The notes: generated from the letters alone by a model not told the origin. 64,000 nucleotides of DNA from Pseudomonas sp. ADAK18 (GCF_012935695.1 NZ_CP052859.1:165001-229000); one strand, 5' to 3'. Numbered from the stretch's first letter, positions 49,277 through 58,652 are shown. Numbers and translations are program-made.

Positions 49277-49654
49277 CTAAGGCGTTACTAGCTTCTGGGC
49301 CTGTTTCTTGTCCTCAAGCTGAAACATGACGATTACGGCTAGCGAGGCTACGGTAAAGACTCCCAGGCTCATAAAATTCATCAGGAGTAGAAAAACATCG
49401 AGTCGAGTCATCGGCTCGCTGCTGATGACGAACTCCAACATTTTCCAGATGCCAGTCGCGACAAGCAAAAAGCAGGAGAAATATACCCAGCCTCTGTAGA
49501 CCTTGCGCCGTATCCAAGCCCAGACGCTTCGGAATTTTTCTTTTGCTTCATCAGATGCCTGTACCCATGCCAAAACGAAACCGGGCACACCAATGACGGT
49601 AATCAACAAACTTATAGCGCCGATGACAACGCTGAGTAGGTCAAGTGGGCTCAT
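49277..49654 (-). CDS. Small membrane protein of unknown function
   Basis: A 125-aa protein with three hydrophobic segments (LSVVIGAISLLITVIGVPGF, WVYFSCFLLVATGIWKMLEF, FMSLGVFTVASLAVIVMF). It is divergent from the holin-like gene. Small membrane proteins in defence islands can be effectors or membrane sensors, but there is no motif here to assign one. Function unknown. Confidence 0.65.
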   Translation of the reverse strand: MSPLDLLSVVIGAISLLITVIGVPGFVLAWVQASDEAKEKFRSVWAWIRRKVYRGWVYFSCFLLVATGIWKMLEFVISSEPMTRLDVFLLLMNFMSLGVFTVASLAVIVMFQLEDKKQAQKLVTP

Positions 49655-49759
49655 GTGAACTCTCCAAAAAGTCAGCGATTGAATGTGATCAACGTTCGAT
49701 TAATGCGCGAGCGCGAAAACAGACTCGCCCTATATCATCGATATCAAACAGGAAATTGT

Positions 49760-50077
49760 ATGACAAAAGAGCAGCAAGCGCTTTTTGAGATGCAGGTCTT
49801 AATCGTGATCGTACTGTTCCTGGTTGGCGGTATATACGGCGAAGCATGGCGGGCCGACAAGGCGGGAGTAAGCGGCTGGTCCCTAGTTCGCCGATTGCTC
49901 CCTCGGTCCGGGGCCTGCGTTGTCTGCGGGCTTTTCACCATGATGTTGCTGCATGCATCGGGTATGTCTGTGCTGGCGGCAGGTAGCATAGGCTGCCTCA
50001 CTCCCATGGCCGGCGCCGATGTAGCAATTGGCTTATACGAGCGCTGGGCCGCCAAGCGGTTGGGTTTGTCCGGATAA
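49760..50077 (+). CDS. Phage holin-like protein
   Basis: A 105-aa protein with two to three membrane segments (MQVLIVIVLFLVGGIYGEAW, GACVVCGLFTMMLLHASGM and a Gly/Ala-rich third), charged ends, and an AGGAAA site before ATG 49760. This fits the LydA/phage-holin-8 type found in Pseudomonas prophages. Holins open the inner membrane for an endolysin, but no endolysin or spanin gene is beside it. Confidence 0.65.
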   Translation: MTKEQQALFEMQVLIVIVLFLVGGIYGEAWRADKAGVSGWSLVRRLLPRSGACVVCGLFTMMLLHASGMSVLAAGSIGCLTPMAGADVAIGLYERWAAKRLGLSG

Positions 50078-50097
50078 ATATATTTGATGAACAGCGC

Positions 50098-50826
50098 TTA
50101 CCGGAAGGTGCCAAAATTCTTCATCTTTATTAGATGCTCTAAACCTTCAACAACGGTTTGCGGTGCGTAGTCAGGGCCTCGTGTGGTTACATTTAGTAGA
50201 GACGGTGAGCTGATAGTCGACGGGTTCCATTCGGCGCTTCTTGAGCCACTGTAGCTACTGAGAAGTAGAAACGTGAATTCAAGGATTGCATCTTTGAATT
50301 TGGTATTCATTTTCTCCGCGATTGGATTGATCACGTTTAATACGGCTTGTCCAAAGTCTATTGCATCTTGCCTTTTAGGAATAAGGCCCTTGTGTATTAC
50401 GTCGTTCCTAAACTTTGTATTGCTTTGGCTCAGCAGCAAAGGCTCTTCGTTGAAGGTTTGTGTATAAAAAAGAATGAAGGCGCCAAGCTGTCTTTCAGAC
50501 TGTTGAGCCACACTTTTCCAAGATTTGTCGACTGCGCTTGAATCGATCTTTTCGTGCAGCAACTTTACTTTTATGAAGAATTCATAAAATCTTTCTAAAC
50601 TCGAAGCGAATGACGCGACTGCCTCCCTGTAGTATCCGTCAGTGATGGCGTGCATTCCGATGTTGAACAAAACCTCCAGCTTTTGCTGCTGTAATATAGT
50701 AGAAGACTTATGTCCATTAGGGCATTCGAACTCATATAGATGGCTGTCTTGGTATTCAACCCAAAGTGGGTATTGGGGAGTGTTAAGTTCATTAAAGCAT
50801 TGAAAACAGGTCATGGGCAGTTTCAT
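50098..50826 (-). CDS. Zinc-ribbon and HEPN-like protein, unknown function
   Basis: A 242-aa protein. Cys7-x2-Cys10 and Cys35-x3-His39 (CPNGH) form a zinc-ribbon-like head. The rest is helical, and R140-N-D-V-I-H145 matches the R-x4-6-H motif of HEPN domains, which in many defence and toxin proteins are RNases. The segment before it (EAVASFASSLERFYEFFIKV) looks like the first HEPN helix. The gene is AT-rich compared with its neighbours and faces the Avs-like gene across 850 bp. The HEPN call is an inference from this motif. Confidence 0.6.
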   Translation of the reverse strand: MKLPMTCFQCFNELNTPQYPLWVEYQDSHLYEFECPNGHKSSTILQQQKLEVLFNIGMHAITDGYYREAVASFASSLERFYEFFIKVKLLHEKIDSSAVDKSWKSVAQQSERQLGAFILFYTQTFNEEPLLLSQSNTKFRNDVIHKGLIPKRQDAIDFGQAVLNVINPIAEKMNTKFKDAILEFTFLLLSSYSGSRSAEWNPSTISSPSLLNVTTRGPDYAPQTVVEGLEHLIKMKNFGTFR

Positions 50827-51088
50827 AAAATTCTCTGCTGATATTTTGTAAGCATTGTGCCATCACTCTGAGCTTGGTTGAAAGTCAGGGTTATGGCGCG
50901 CTCCGGGGACCCTGGCGACATTCGAGGCGCACGGGGCATGAAACCCGCGGGATCGAGTTAGCGGGAGACGTTGGAGGTTACTGAAATTTCAATCGTTGAA
51001 ATTGAAAGGTTCTTGAAGAAAAAGGACCATCGTTACAGCTTCGGTAAAGGTGGCTATATCTGTTGCTGATAGTGAACACCTGCATGGC

Positions 51089-51131
51089 GTCAACCATGGT
51101 GATGCATGTCAACCACGTCAACCTGTCAACC
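51089..51131 (+). repeat. Four direct GTCAACC repeats
   Basis: GTCAACC starts at 51089, 51108, 51117 and 51125, i.e. spacings of 19, 9 and 8 bp. It is a different 7-mer from the GTGTWAC family and could be a second protein-binding set. Confidence 0.65.
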
Positions 51132-51388
51132 GACGTAGGAAAGATTGCGGCTAGCACGATCCCGCGGGTTACTCGCCCCGTGTCGAGAGGCATTTCTCAG
51201 GGGCCCTGCCGCAATCTGGGTGTAACCGATTCTTTTCTTCGGTCAGGCACCTAGCTCGCGGGTTTCCGACCCCGTCTGAAGGGAGCCCTACAGGGGCACT
51301 GCCATTTCTCAAAGGCTGCATTGTTGCGCTGATGGTGTCATTGCCTACGGGGTGCAGGGGGACGCAATCCGAAGGGGGCAAATTAGTG

Positions 51389-51510
51389 GTGTTACGCGTG
51401 TTACAGGTGTGACAGAAATTGCCAACCTATTGATTCAGCTGGTTTTTTGTTGTGTTACACAATCGTATTCCTCATCGGGATTCGAGTGTTACAAGTCCCG
51501 CAGGTGTTAC
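51389..51510 (+). repeat. Iteron cluster 2 (GTGTTAC)
   Basis: GTGTTAC at 51389, 51398, 51452, 51486 and 51504, with a variant GTGTGAC at 51407. The copy at 51452 continues into GTTACAC, so both orientations overlap there. An AT-rich stretch with a T-run (near 51443) lies inside, as in many origins. Confidence 0.75.
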
Positions 51511-51679
51511 AGCAGAATGACTTAAGAGTTTATTGGGCGTAGGGCCACACATTGTGTGACAGTAGAATGAGTTCTTTAGGATTCGCTTCGACTAATTGGG
51601 AGGAGCGACAGTACGATGTATGCTGAAAAAATTCGCTAGGGATAGTCCGCCTGTGTGGCGCGTGATGAGGGATTCGTAA

Positions 51680-54600
51680 GTGAAAGCACTGATAAAACCA
51701 ACTCAGTTGACGCGAGTCGGATATTCATATCAAGACCTCGTGTGCATAAAGATCCTTCTCGACTGGTTCCACGATCCCAGTAAGTATCAATGGGTTTCTA
51801 TCGAGAGTACCGGAACAGACGAAGGGATGTTGAATGGGTTGGATGATGTCGTTGCGTTTGATGGGGGCGGGCGATATGAGCTATATCAAGTAAAATTCAC
51901 GATCGACAGTGAAAGAGCTGATTTGGCTCTGGGTTTTGATTGGCTCTTAAAAAAGAAACCAAATGGTACGTCTTTGCTTAAGAAGTGGTCGAGTGATGTT
52001 GATAAGTATCGCGCCTTAGGAATGTTATCTAAGGCGGCTCTTGTTACAAATAGAGTTCCTGACTCTGTGTTTGCGCGATGCCTTAGGGGTGATAAGGTTG
52101 ATGTTGATCTTATACCAGATGAGTTTTTAACTAGGCTGCAAAATGAGCTAGACGGGCGTATTGGTGTAGAGTGTTTCTTTAGGGACTTTACTTTTCAACA
52201 TAGCCAGCCTCAAATAGATGACTTGGAAACAAAGCTGTACGACAGTGTTGTTCCTGACCATACCACTAATGAGGGTTGGTTCAGGTTTCTGAAAGCTATT
52301 GAGAGACAGGCAACTAGAAAGCCAAACCTAGAGAGCGGAGCAAAAATCACTCTTGAGTACTTAAGGGACTTATTTGAGCAAGGCATTAGTAAGACACTCA
52401 GTCAGTACCTCAGCGTCCCAGATGGCTACAGTCCTCCGTCAGAAGAGTTTCATCTAAGCATGATGGAGAAGTGTGCCAGTCAAGGGTGCTGGGTAGTTTC
52501 GGGTAAGCCTGGAACTGGTAAAAGCACCTATTTGTCATATTTGAATGATGTGTTAATCGAGTCAGGTGTTCCCGTTATCAGGCACCATTATCATTTGTCT
52601 GCGCAAAGTGATATAGATAGGATTGCATTCCAGAATGCTGCTCGTTCCCTGGAGGCGCAATTAAAGGACTATCTGCCCTCGACTTTTTCTGGAAGAGAAT
52701 TGAAGGCTGAAGAGCTGGATCAATGGATTTTACTCGCTGCTAACGAGTTTCTTAGGCAAGGCAAAACGCTGGTAATAGTTATAGACGGACTCGATCATGT
52801 ATCGCGCGAGAGATCAGAGATAACTCAGCTTGAGCACATGATTAATCGAATAATCCCGTTCAAAGGGACAACATGCCTTATATTTGGTACTCAAGCCGTT
52901 AGTGATTCACAGCTTCCTTCAAAAATGGTTTCAGAGGTGTCGAGGAGTGAGGACTGGCTAGAATTGCCGTTCATGAGTTTGAAATCGATTAGAAGCTGGG
53001 TTGAGGGTCTGGTTAAGAGTAAGAGCATATCAATAAATTGTGCGCGTGATGGTGAGTCAAGAGAACTCGTGGAAATTGCGGAAGCGCTCCATAAGGTTTC
53101 GAGTGGCTATGCATTGTATCTTGTTTATTCGATAAGGCGTTTGCAGCAAAAAAACAAGGTTGTGAGTGCATATGAAATAGAGCAACTGCCAATTTTTTCA
53201 GGCGGCGATATTACAAAATACTATGATTTGCTTTGGTCGAATCTTTCGGTGTCGGCGAGAGAGATATTGCAGTTGATAGCGTCTGTAGAGTTTGCATGGC
53301 CAGATAGAAATGCTTTAAGTCTGTGTTTTGATAACAACATGCAATTTGTTGAGTCATTTGATCGTATTCAGCATCTCTTTCATTTTGGAAGAAGTGGGAT
53401 TACTCCTTTTCATAGTAGTATTATTGTGTATGTGAAAGGTCGTGATGGATTTGAGGTTTCTGCTAATGGGCTACTTAAAAAAGTTAACGCTTGGTTAGAA
53501 GGTTCGGCTCCATCTTATTGGCGGTGGGCATGGTATTGGGTAGTTAGGGCCCGTTTGGGTGACACTCGTCCGCTGTTGAAGGGTGTAACCAGGGAGTGGA
53601 TGATCGCTTCGTTTTGTCTTGGATATCCTTTATCCCATATTGAAAAAATTATATCTTTAGCCGAATTTTTTGCAATGAGTGAAGGGTTGTTTCCAGAGTT
53701 AGTAAAGCTGCGTCTAATTAAGATTCGTTTGGTTAATGGTCCTGGGTACCAATTACAACGTTATGATCTGTTTTATAGGTGCGCCCAGAAGTGGAGCGAT
53801 GAGTCGTATAGCTTGCATTGGAAGGCTGACAATCTCCGTATTCTTGGTGATGCTGAGATCTCAGCTGTAGCTATACTGTTCAGAGGTAAAGATGAATCAG
53901 TTGTTTACGATTGTTTTGAAGAACTAGTAAGGAGGGTACATTTTTATCATCAGTGTGGCGACGATTCGCATTTTCAAAAAATTGAGGCGTTAATTTATTT
54001 TGCACTTGATACTTTGATAAATTCAGTCGCACCTGATTTGCAGAAAATATTCTGGATTGCAGGTTGGTTTGATGAGCAGGATGCGGTGTATCAATATATT
54101 TTCAAGGGGTTGGTGGCTGCGGGGAACGGGGATTTAATACTTGATATACCAGTGGAAAATATTCCTGATGGATTCGTTTCCATGTACTGGAGTTTTTTCG
54201 TGCTGGCTTGCTGCGATGCTGGCGTATCATTTTTGGCAAGACCAGAAGCAGCAAATGTCGGAAAAAGCTCGTTCGTAGCTATTTTAACTTGCTTAGAAAA
54301 TCAGCCTTGTCCTGAAGAGTTGCTAGATCGCAGAGAGTTTACTTTTATAGATAAGCCTGATGATGGTTTGTTTTATGAAGCGTTTTTTTATTTTTTTGCT
54401 CGTCAGTTGATGGATGCTGAAACTAGGCTGGCAGTAGAAATGCCAACGCTCTCTGAGTCGTTCGGAAATCGCGCGTTGGCTTTTTTTAAATATGCAGGAT
54501 GTGTAATTGCTGATGAAGTAAAAAGAAAAAATGCTATATCAATATTTCATATTTATGATCTGATTTTAAGTATAAATCCTCCAGAGCGAACTAAGTGTTC

Positions 54601-57394
54601 ATTTGATGAGCAAGGTATTTGGCACTCCGTATCTAGGGCGTTGACTGATGTGTCCATTGATACTGCTAGATTGCTTGAAGGCTCGGGGTTAATCGGTGGG
54701 TTAACGCAAGGTGATTACGAAAAGGTTAAGCCGAATGTAATGTGGGTTGCGAAAAACTGGCTTGGTAAGTGCATTGAAAAAAATGCGGCTCATATCTTAT
54801 CAAGTGATTTGGCGAAGCAAATGGTCGTGCCAATAATTTCAGCTCTTAAGCTGGAGAAGAATGATACCTCGGTTTTAGCAAATGATTCTCTTGAGTTAGT
54901 TTCAATTGCATCAAGCTTGGGGCTTGAGCATGAGGTAAGGCTGGGGCTGAAACTGGCAGCAAAAAATACTCTAGGTTATGGTTATCGAAAAGATACGAGT
55001 TTTAGTGAGTTGTATGAAGCAATTGAAATCTATGCTCAGTCAACTGAGGGCGACGTGTCTAACTGGCTACGCCGCATAGCACCATTCACTAGTGATATGT
55101 TTGATTTTACAGAGCGTGAAATCGGTCATATTCCAAGGCTGTTTATAGATTTGTTAGCGCGATATTCACCAGAGCGACTTGTGGATGAATTTGAATATAG
55201 TGTGAGTCAACAGAACTGGCGGTTGGCTCGAGATATTTTAGAAAAATATGTGGTGCACTATCGGTTAGACGACCCAGCAGCGAAAGCTTTAGTGCTTTCT
55301 CAGACTACTTATCAAGTGTTCAAAGCTCTCGAAAATAGATCTGAAAGTGAGCCCGATGTGAAGCTTCTTTTTGATGAGCTATCTGAAGGGTTGGGTGGAA
55401 CTCCTATGCCGCCGAGAGAGCGTTCGTCAGGCTCAAATTTTGTGGAGAAGCCGGTAAATATTGAACCAGCCAAGTATCCTCCGAAGGATATACGGCTATT
55501 GCACGCCAAATTTATTGATGATGGTGTGTATTCAGCACATGAATTCATGCGTGCGTGGATGAGTTATTGGGTTGAGTTGGGAAAGGGGTTGGATGTTATA
55601 AAAGCTTTTGAAACATTTTATATGGACGGTGAAGAGATTCCTTTTAGAATGGCACCTTATCTTGATGATGTATTTGATTTGAGCTTAAAACTCTGTGGTG
55701 CGAAGAGGTCTTACTGTTGGGCTGTGAGAAGTGTGAAAGCCAATAGTCATTGGGGACGCTATACCGGCTCTAGCTCTGATCAAATAATAAAGCGGTATGG
55801 CGCATTATACGCCGGCAGCTGGAAGACGTTTTTAAAGGATACCCTGGGTGGTATTGCATTCTCTTCCCGTGGGGATGAATGGGTTATAGTCCCGACTGTG
55901 AAGCTTGTTATTTTCTTTTTGGCGGTGAAACAACCAGTACTTGCGCAGCAAGTAGTGGAGGTTATGTTAGAAATTTTGGAAGATGAGATATCCCATCTCC
56001 CCATAGAGGATTTGCATTGGAGAGACACTCCAGTTTTGTCCAGCGAAATATCTAGAGAGTTGTTGCTTTGTTATTGGTGGTGGCCGGATCGGATGGCTCG
56101 TGTGCGTGCCGCAAATCAGATAGCTTTAATTATCGAGCAAGAAGCGGCTTTTGGAAGTGTATACCTGGAACATTTGAATGGCTTGACGAGTGAGATTGAC
56201 GTAGCTGATTTTCTGTCAATTTTACTGCTGGTCAAAAGGCAAGTTTTTATGCTGGAAGAAATTGTTGCGTCTATTCGTTATCCTTCGATTCTTTCTGATC
56301 TTATTCTCGTCCGTTTAGGTTATTTTCCGATACGTGGAGTTCGTAGGTATTTTACTTTGTTTGAGGAATGTGATTTTAAGGAGGGCAATGATTTCAAACG
56401 TGCTTGTAATGGCGTTCCTTCCAGGTATGCTCATGTATTAAGTGGGTTGGAGGACGAATTTAATACAAGGCTACTCGATCGGTTCAGTGCTGAGTGGAGG
56501 GTAATATCAGAGAGAGAACAGGTTTATGTTTTTGATCCATATGCTTTTTGCAACGAATACTTTTATGGTCAAGATAATATAGGTTGTAGTTTTTCGTCTC
56601 GGAGCGAAGGTCTAGTTATCTCTGCGTATTTAAGGGTGCTGGCGTACGTAGACGAAAATTTTGAGATGTCTGCTGATAAACTTCAATGGTTGGTTAACGA
56701 AGCAGCTTCTATTGGGGGGGAGTATGCGCATCTGCTTCCCAGTATTAAGCCTGATGGCTGGCCATCTATTGATGTAATCAAGAGTGATGATCCTTTGCCG
56801 ACAGAGGGGGACTTAATAGGGTACCTCAGAGGGTTTTTATCCAAACAGGAATTTGTTATTAGATCTAATGGCCCTGTTATTCGAGATTTGGCTGGGGTTA
56901 GTTGTGATTTAGAAACGAGGTTGATCTATTGTGGATGGGATATAGAAGAGAGTGCCGAAACCGTATATTCCATGGTTTCGCGCAGGAGTAGTATGGGTGG
57001 AGGTATAAAGGAGATGGCTGGTGTATATTTTCCAGAGGATTTTGGGCGATGGGAAACTGATCTATTAATGCGTGGTTATTTTGTTCCAAACTTTACACTT
57101 GGTTCGTTTGAGTCAAGCGTTGAGGTCACTAAGAGCGCAGTGGAGTTTTTTAGCGGCGACTCACCTTTCGCCAATTGGAAATATTGGTGTGAAGAGTGGT
57201 ACCCAGTATTTTATCGTGGTTTGGGGCCGCAGCTTGGAACTTATATTGGCATTCCTAACGAAGTTTTTGAGTCTTTTAAGCCATCCGGCACCGGAGGATT
57301 TTACCTCCTTGGAAAGCTCACTATGATAGATCGTCGGGGATACAAGCCTAAAGATCCGCCTGTTGAGGTATTTGCAATGCTCCCCATACCCTGA
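51680..57394 (+). CDS. Avs-like antiviral STAND NTPase with N-terminal nuclease domain
   Basis: A 1904-aa protein. The N-terminal about 150 residues look like a PD-(D/E)xK nuclease of the Cap4/DUF4297 type: YSYQ (15-18), E42, D55-D56 and Q70-x-K72 (YQVKF). A STAND/NACHT-type NTPase follows, with Walker A GKPGTGKS at 275-282 and Walker B LVIVIDGLD near 364-372. The remaining about 1,400 residues appear helical and repetitive, like the target-sensing arms of Avs proteins. In known Avs systems, binding of a phage terminase or portal protein triggers oligomerisation and DNA cutting. The start is GTG 51680 with GAGGGA eight bases before it. The base composition is much richer in A/T than the flanking chromosome. 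I cannot assign it to Avs1-4 without a search. Confidence 0.82.
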   Translation: MKALIKPTQLTRVGYSYQDLVCIKILLDWFHDPSKYQWVSIESTGTDEGMLNGLDDVVAFDGGGRYELYQVKFTIDSERADLALGFDWLLKKKPNGTSLLKKWSSDVDKYRALGMLSKAALVTNRVPDSVFARCLRGDKVDVDLIPDEFLTRLQNELDGRIGVECFFRDFTFQHSQPQIDDLETKLYDSVVPDHTTNEGWFRFLKAIERQATRKPNLESGAKITLEYLRDLFEQGISKTLSQYLSVPDGYSPPSEEFHLSMMEKCASQGCWVVSGKPGTGKSTYLSYLNDVLIESGVPVIRHHYHLSAQSDIDRIAFQNAARSLEAQLKDYLPSTFSGRELKAEELDQWILLAANEFLRQGKTLVIVIDGLDHVSRERSEITQLEHMINRIIPFKGTTCLIFGTQAVSDSQLPSKMVSEVSRSEDWLELPFMSLKSIRSWVEGLVKSKSISINCARDGESRELVEIAEALHKVSSGYALYLVYSIRRLQQKNKVVSAYEIEQLPIFSGGDITKYYDLLWSNLSVSAREILQLIASVEFAWPDRNALSLCFDNNMQFVESFDRIQHLFHFGRSGITPFHSSIIVYVKGRDGFEVSANGLLKKVNAWLEGSAPSYWRWAWYWVVRARLGDTRPLLKGVTREWMIASFCLGYPLSHIEKIISLAEFFAMSEGLFPELVKLRLIKIRLVNGPGYQLQRYDLFYRCAQKWSDESYSLHWKADNLRILGDAEISAVAILFRGKDESVVYDCFEELVRRVHFYHQCGDDSHFQKIEALIYFALDTLINSVAPDLQKIFWIAGWFDEQDAVYQYIFKGLVAAGNGDLILDIPVENIPDGFVSMYWSFFVLACCDAGVSFLARPEAANVGKSSFVAILTCLENQPCPEELLDRREFTFIDKPDDGLFYEAFFYFFARQLMDAETRLAVEMPTLSESFGNRALAFFKYAGCVIADEVKRKNAISIFHIYDLILSINPPERTKCSFDEQGIWHSVSRALTDVSIDTARLLEGSGLIGGLTQGDYEKVKPNVMWVAKNWLGKCIEKNAAHILSSDLAKQMVVPIISALKLEKNDTSVLANDSLELVSIASSLGLEHEVRLGLKLAAKNTLGYGYRKDTSFSELYEAIEIYAQSTEGDVSNWLRRIAPFTSDMFDFTEREIGHIPRLFIDLLARYSPERLVDEFEYSVSQQNWRLARDILEKYVVHYRLDDPAAKALVLSQTTYQVFKALENRSESEPDVKLLFDELSEGLGGTPMPPRERSSGSNFVEKPVNIEPAKYPPKDIRLLHAKFIDDGVYSAHEFMRAWMSYWVELGKGLDVIKAFETFYMDGEEIPFRMAPYLDDVFDLSLKLCGAKRSYCWAVRSVKANSHWGRYTGSSSDQIIKRYGALYAGSWKTFLKDTLGGIAFSSRGDEWVIVPTVKLVIFFLAVKQPVLAQQVVEVMLEILEDEISHLPIEDLHWRDTPVLSSEISRELLLCYWWWPDRMARVRAANQIALIIEQEAAFGSVYLEHLNGLTSEIDVADFLSILLLVKRQVFMLEEIVASIRYPSILSDLILVRLGYFPIRGVRRYFTLFEECDFKEGNDFKRACNGVPSRYAHVLSGLEDEFNTRLLDRFSAEWRVISEREQVYVFDPYAFCNEYFYGQDNIGCSFSSRSEGLVISAYLRVLAYVDENFEMSADKLQWLVNEAASIGGEYAHLLPSIKPDGWPSIDVIKSDDPLPTEGDLIGYLRGFLSKQEFVIRSNGPVIRDLAGVSCDLETRLIYCGWDIEESAETVYSMVSRRSSMGGGIKEMAGVYFPEDFGRWETDLLMRGYFVPNFTLGSFESSVEVTKSAVEFFSGDSPFANWKYWCEEWYPVFYRGLGPQLGTYIGIPNEVFESFKPSGTGGFYLLGKLTMIDRRGYKPKDPPVEVFAMLPIP

Positions 57395-57597
57395 GTGGGG
57401 AGCGGTTTCTTTTGGCTATTCTGTTCTCTGCTTTCCTTTACATAGATAAGTTCTGACTTGATAGCATTTATGGATAGTTTTTGTAGATTGTTTAGCGGTA
57501 ATCTTGAGTCGAAGGTTTCTAATATTTTAAGCAGGTAAGAGGCCCTTGTTTTTAACGATTCAGAAAGCTTTGAGGTTTGCTGGTTTTGTATACTCAA
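57301..57597 (-). CDS. Doubtful small ORF overlapping the Avs-like gene end
   Basis: A 98-codon frame that overlaps the last 94 bp of the Avs-like gene on the other strand. Its N-terminal 65 residues lie outside and are helical and charged (SLKTRASYLLKILETFDSRL), which looks gene-like; the last 30 are antisense to the larger gene. No family is recognised. Confidence 0.4.
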   Translation of the reverse strand: MSIQNQQTSKLSESLKTRASYLLKILETFDSRLPLNNLQKLSINAIKSELIYVKESREQNSQKKPLPTQGMGSIANTSTGGSLGLYPRRSIIVSFPRR

Positions 57598-57622
57598 ACG
57601 ATCACCTGTGACTGAGCTGGAT

Positions 57623-57647
57623 AAATAGCCCGCCAGGCGGGCTATTT
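57623..57647. terminator. Terminator-like hairpin
   Basis: AAATAGCCCGCC and GGCGGGCTATTT form an almost perfect palindrome just past the stop of the coiled-coil gene. It could end the minus-strand primase operon and the doubtful ORF alike. Confidence 0.65.
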
Positions 57648-57674
57648 CGGAGTTTTCAAAAAGGCATAGCGATG

Positions 57675-58652
57675 CTATCGGGCGAGAATGTTCATAACGT
57701 CATGATTGGCCCGCTCGGATATATCACGTAGCTGCCAATGGCCATGATTTTCTCCTTGTTCGGGGATGTCGAGATTCAAAAACGCTATTCCGTCATACCC
57801 GATCAATCGTCCGGCGCCGTACAGCTTGGCCCCCACATCCAACAATTGCTGTGCGGCCGCATTCCACTTTTCTTCTAGGGCGTAATGAGCCACATGCAAG
57901 GCAGAGCGTTCAAGTTTCTTGTACTCCTCTTCAGTTTCAATAACGTGTTTGTCCACTGTCACCAGTTCCTCTTCAAGCGCAGTGATCATCAGTTGCTGCC
58001 GCCGATTATGTTCAGTAGCTGCCACGAGGTTTTTTGCGGCTTTCTGCGCATCATCATTCGCATTCTTTTCACCCTCTTCATCACCCCAGGCGACCGCCCG
58101 CGCATAAGCTGATGCGGCCTCTGTTTCGGCTTGTCGGGCCTTGCCCATATCCTCCAGAGCTTTCTTGCTGACCTGCTCCAATCGGACGCTCAGACTCTCG
58201 CGTTTGGCGAGAAGCTCTTCCTTATCGGCCTTCCAGTTTTCCATGCCAGAGATGTACTCGGCTATCCGAGCGTCCTGCTCAGCAACGGCCTCTCGGCGAT
58301 GCAGCTTCTGATCGATTCGAAAGATCTCGAACTTGATCGAATCGATTCGGCGCTTGCGCGCATTGAACTCGTCTCTGATCGCCCTTTCCTGATCGCGATC
58401 TATACCTTCGGGAATTTCCAGCGCGGCTTCAAAAGGGAGCAATTCTGACTCCAGCTTTTCCAACTCAGGGCACAGGGCTTCACGCTGATCTTTGAGTTCT
58501 TGAATACCATTCATGATTGCTCTTTCCTGATCGTGGTCTATGGCTTCGGGACTTTCCAGCGCGGCCTCAAAAGGGAGCGATTCTGCTATCGGTTTTTCCA
58601 ATTCAGGAAGCAGGGCTTGGCGTTTATCTTTGAGTTCTTGATTACCGTTCAT
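57675..58652 (-). CDS. Coiled-coil protein with a duplicated N-terminal segment
   Basis: A 325-aa Glu/Lys/Ala-rich coiled-coil protein of unknown function, last gene of the primase operon. Residues 1-46 (MNGNQELKDKRQALLPEL and onward) are repeated at 47-92 (MNGIQELKDQREALCPEL and onward) as a 138-bp tandem duplication. Each copy opens with a Met, so translation might also start at the second (58514). Residues 100-260 form a long helix-rich rod. It may be a structural or DNA-handling accessory protein; no motif is seen. Confidence 0.7.
   Translation of the reverse strand: MNGNQELKDKRQALLPELEKPIAESLPFEAALESPEAIDHDQERAIMNGIQELKDQREALCPELEKLESELLPFEAALEIPEGIDRDQERAIRDEFNARKRRIDSIKFEIFRIDQKLHRREAVAEQDARIAEYISGMENWKADKEELLAKRESLSVRLEQVSKKALEDMGKARQAETEAASAYARAVAWGDEEGEKNANDDAQKAAKNLVAATEHNRRQQLMITALEEELVTVDKHVIETEEEYKKLERSALHVAHYALEEKWNAAAQQLLDVGAKLYGAGRLIGYDGIAFLNLDIPEQGENHGHWQLRDISERANHDVMNILAR

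Larger units (their letters stand above)
50827..51679. other. 850-bp gene-free region, candidate replication or control region
   Basis: No convincing gene. It contains a perfect palindrome (AATTTCAA-tcg-TTGAAATT, 50985-51003), four GTCAACC repeats (51089-51131), a lone GTGTAAC at 51220, and iteron cluster 2 (51389-51510). It then leads to the GTG start of the Avs-like gene, so the promoter of that gene must lie in its last 170 bp. Confidence 0.6.

Noticed and set aside
51063..51254. 63-codon plus-strand ORF
   Set aside because: It spans the GTCAACC repeats, has no ribosome site and looks like a chance frame.
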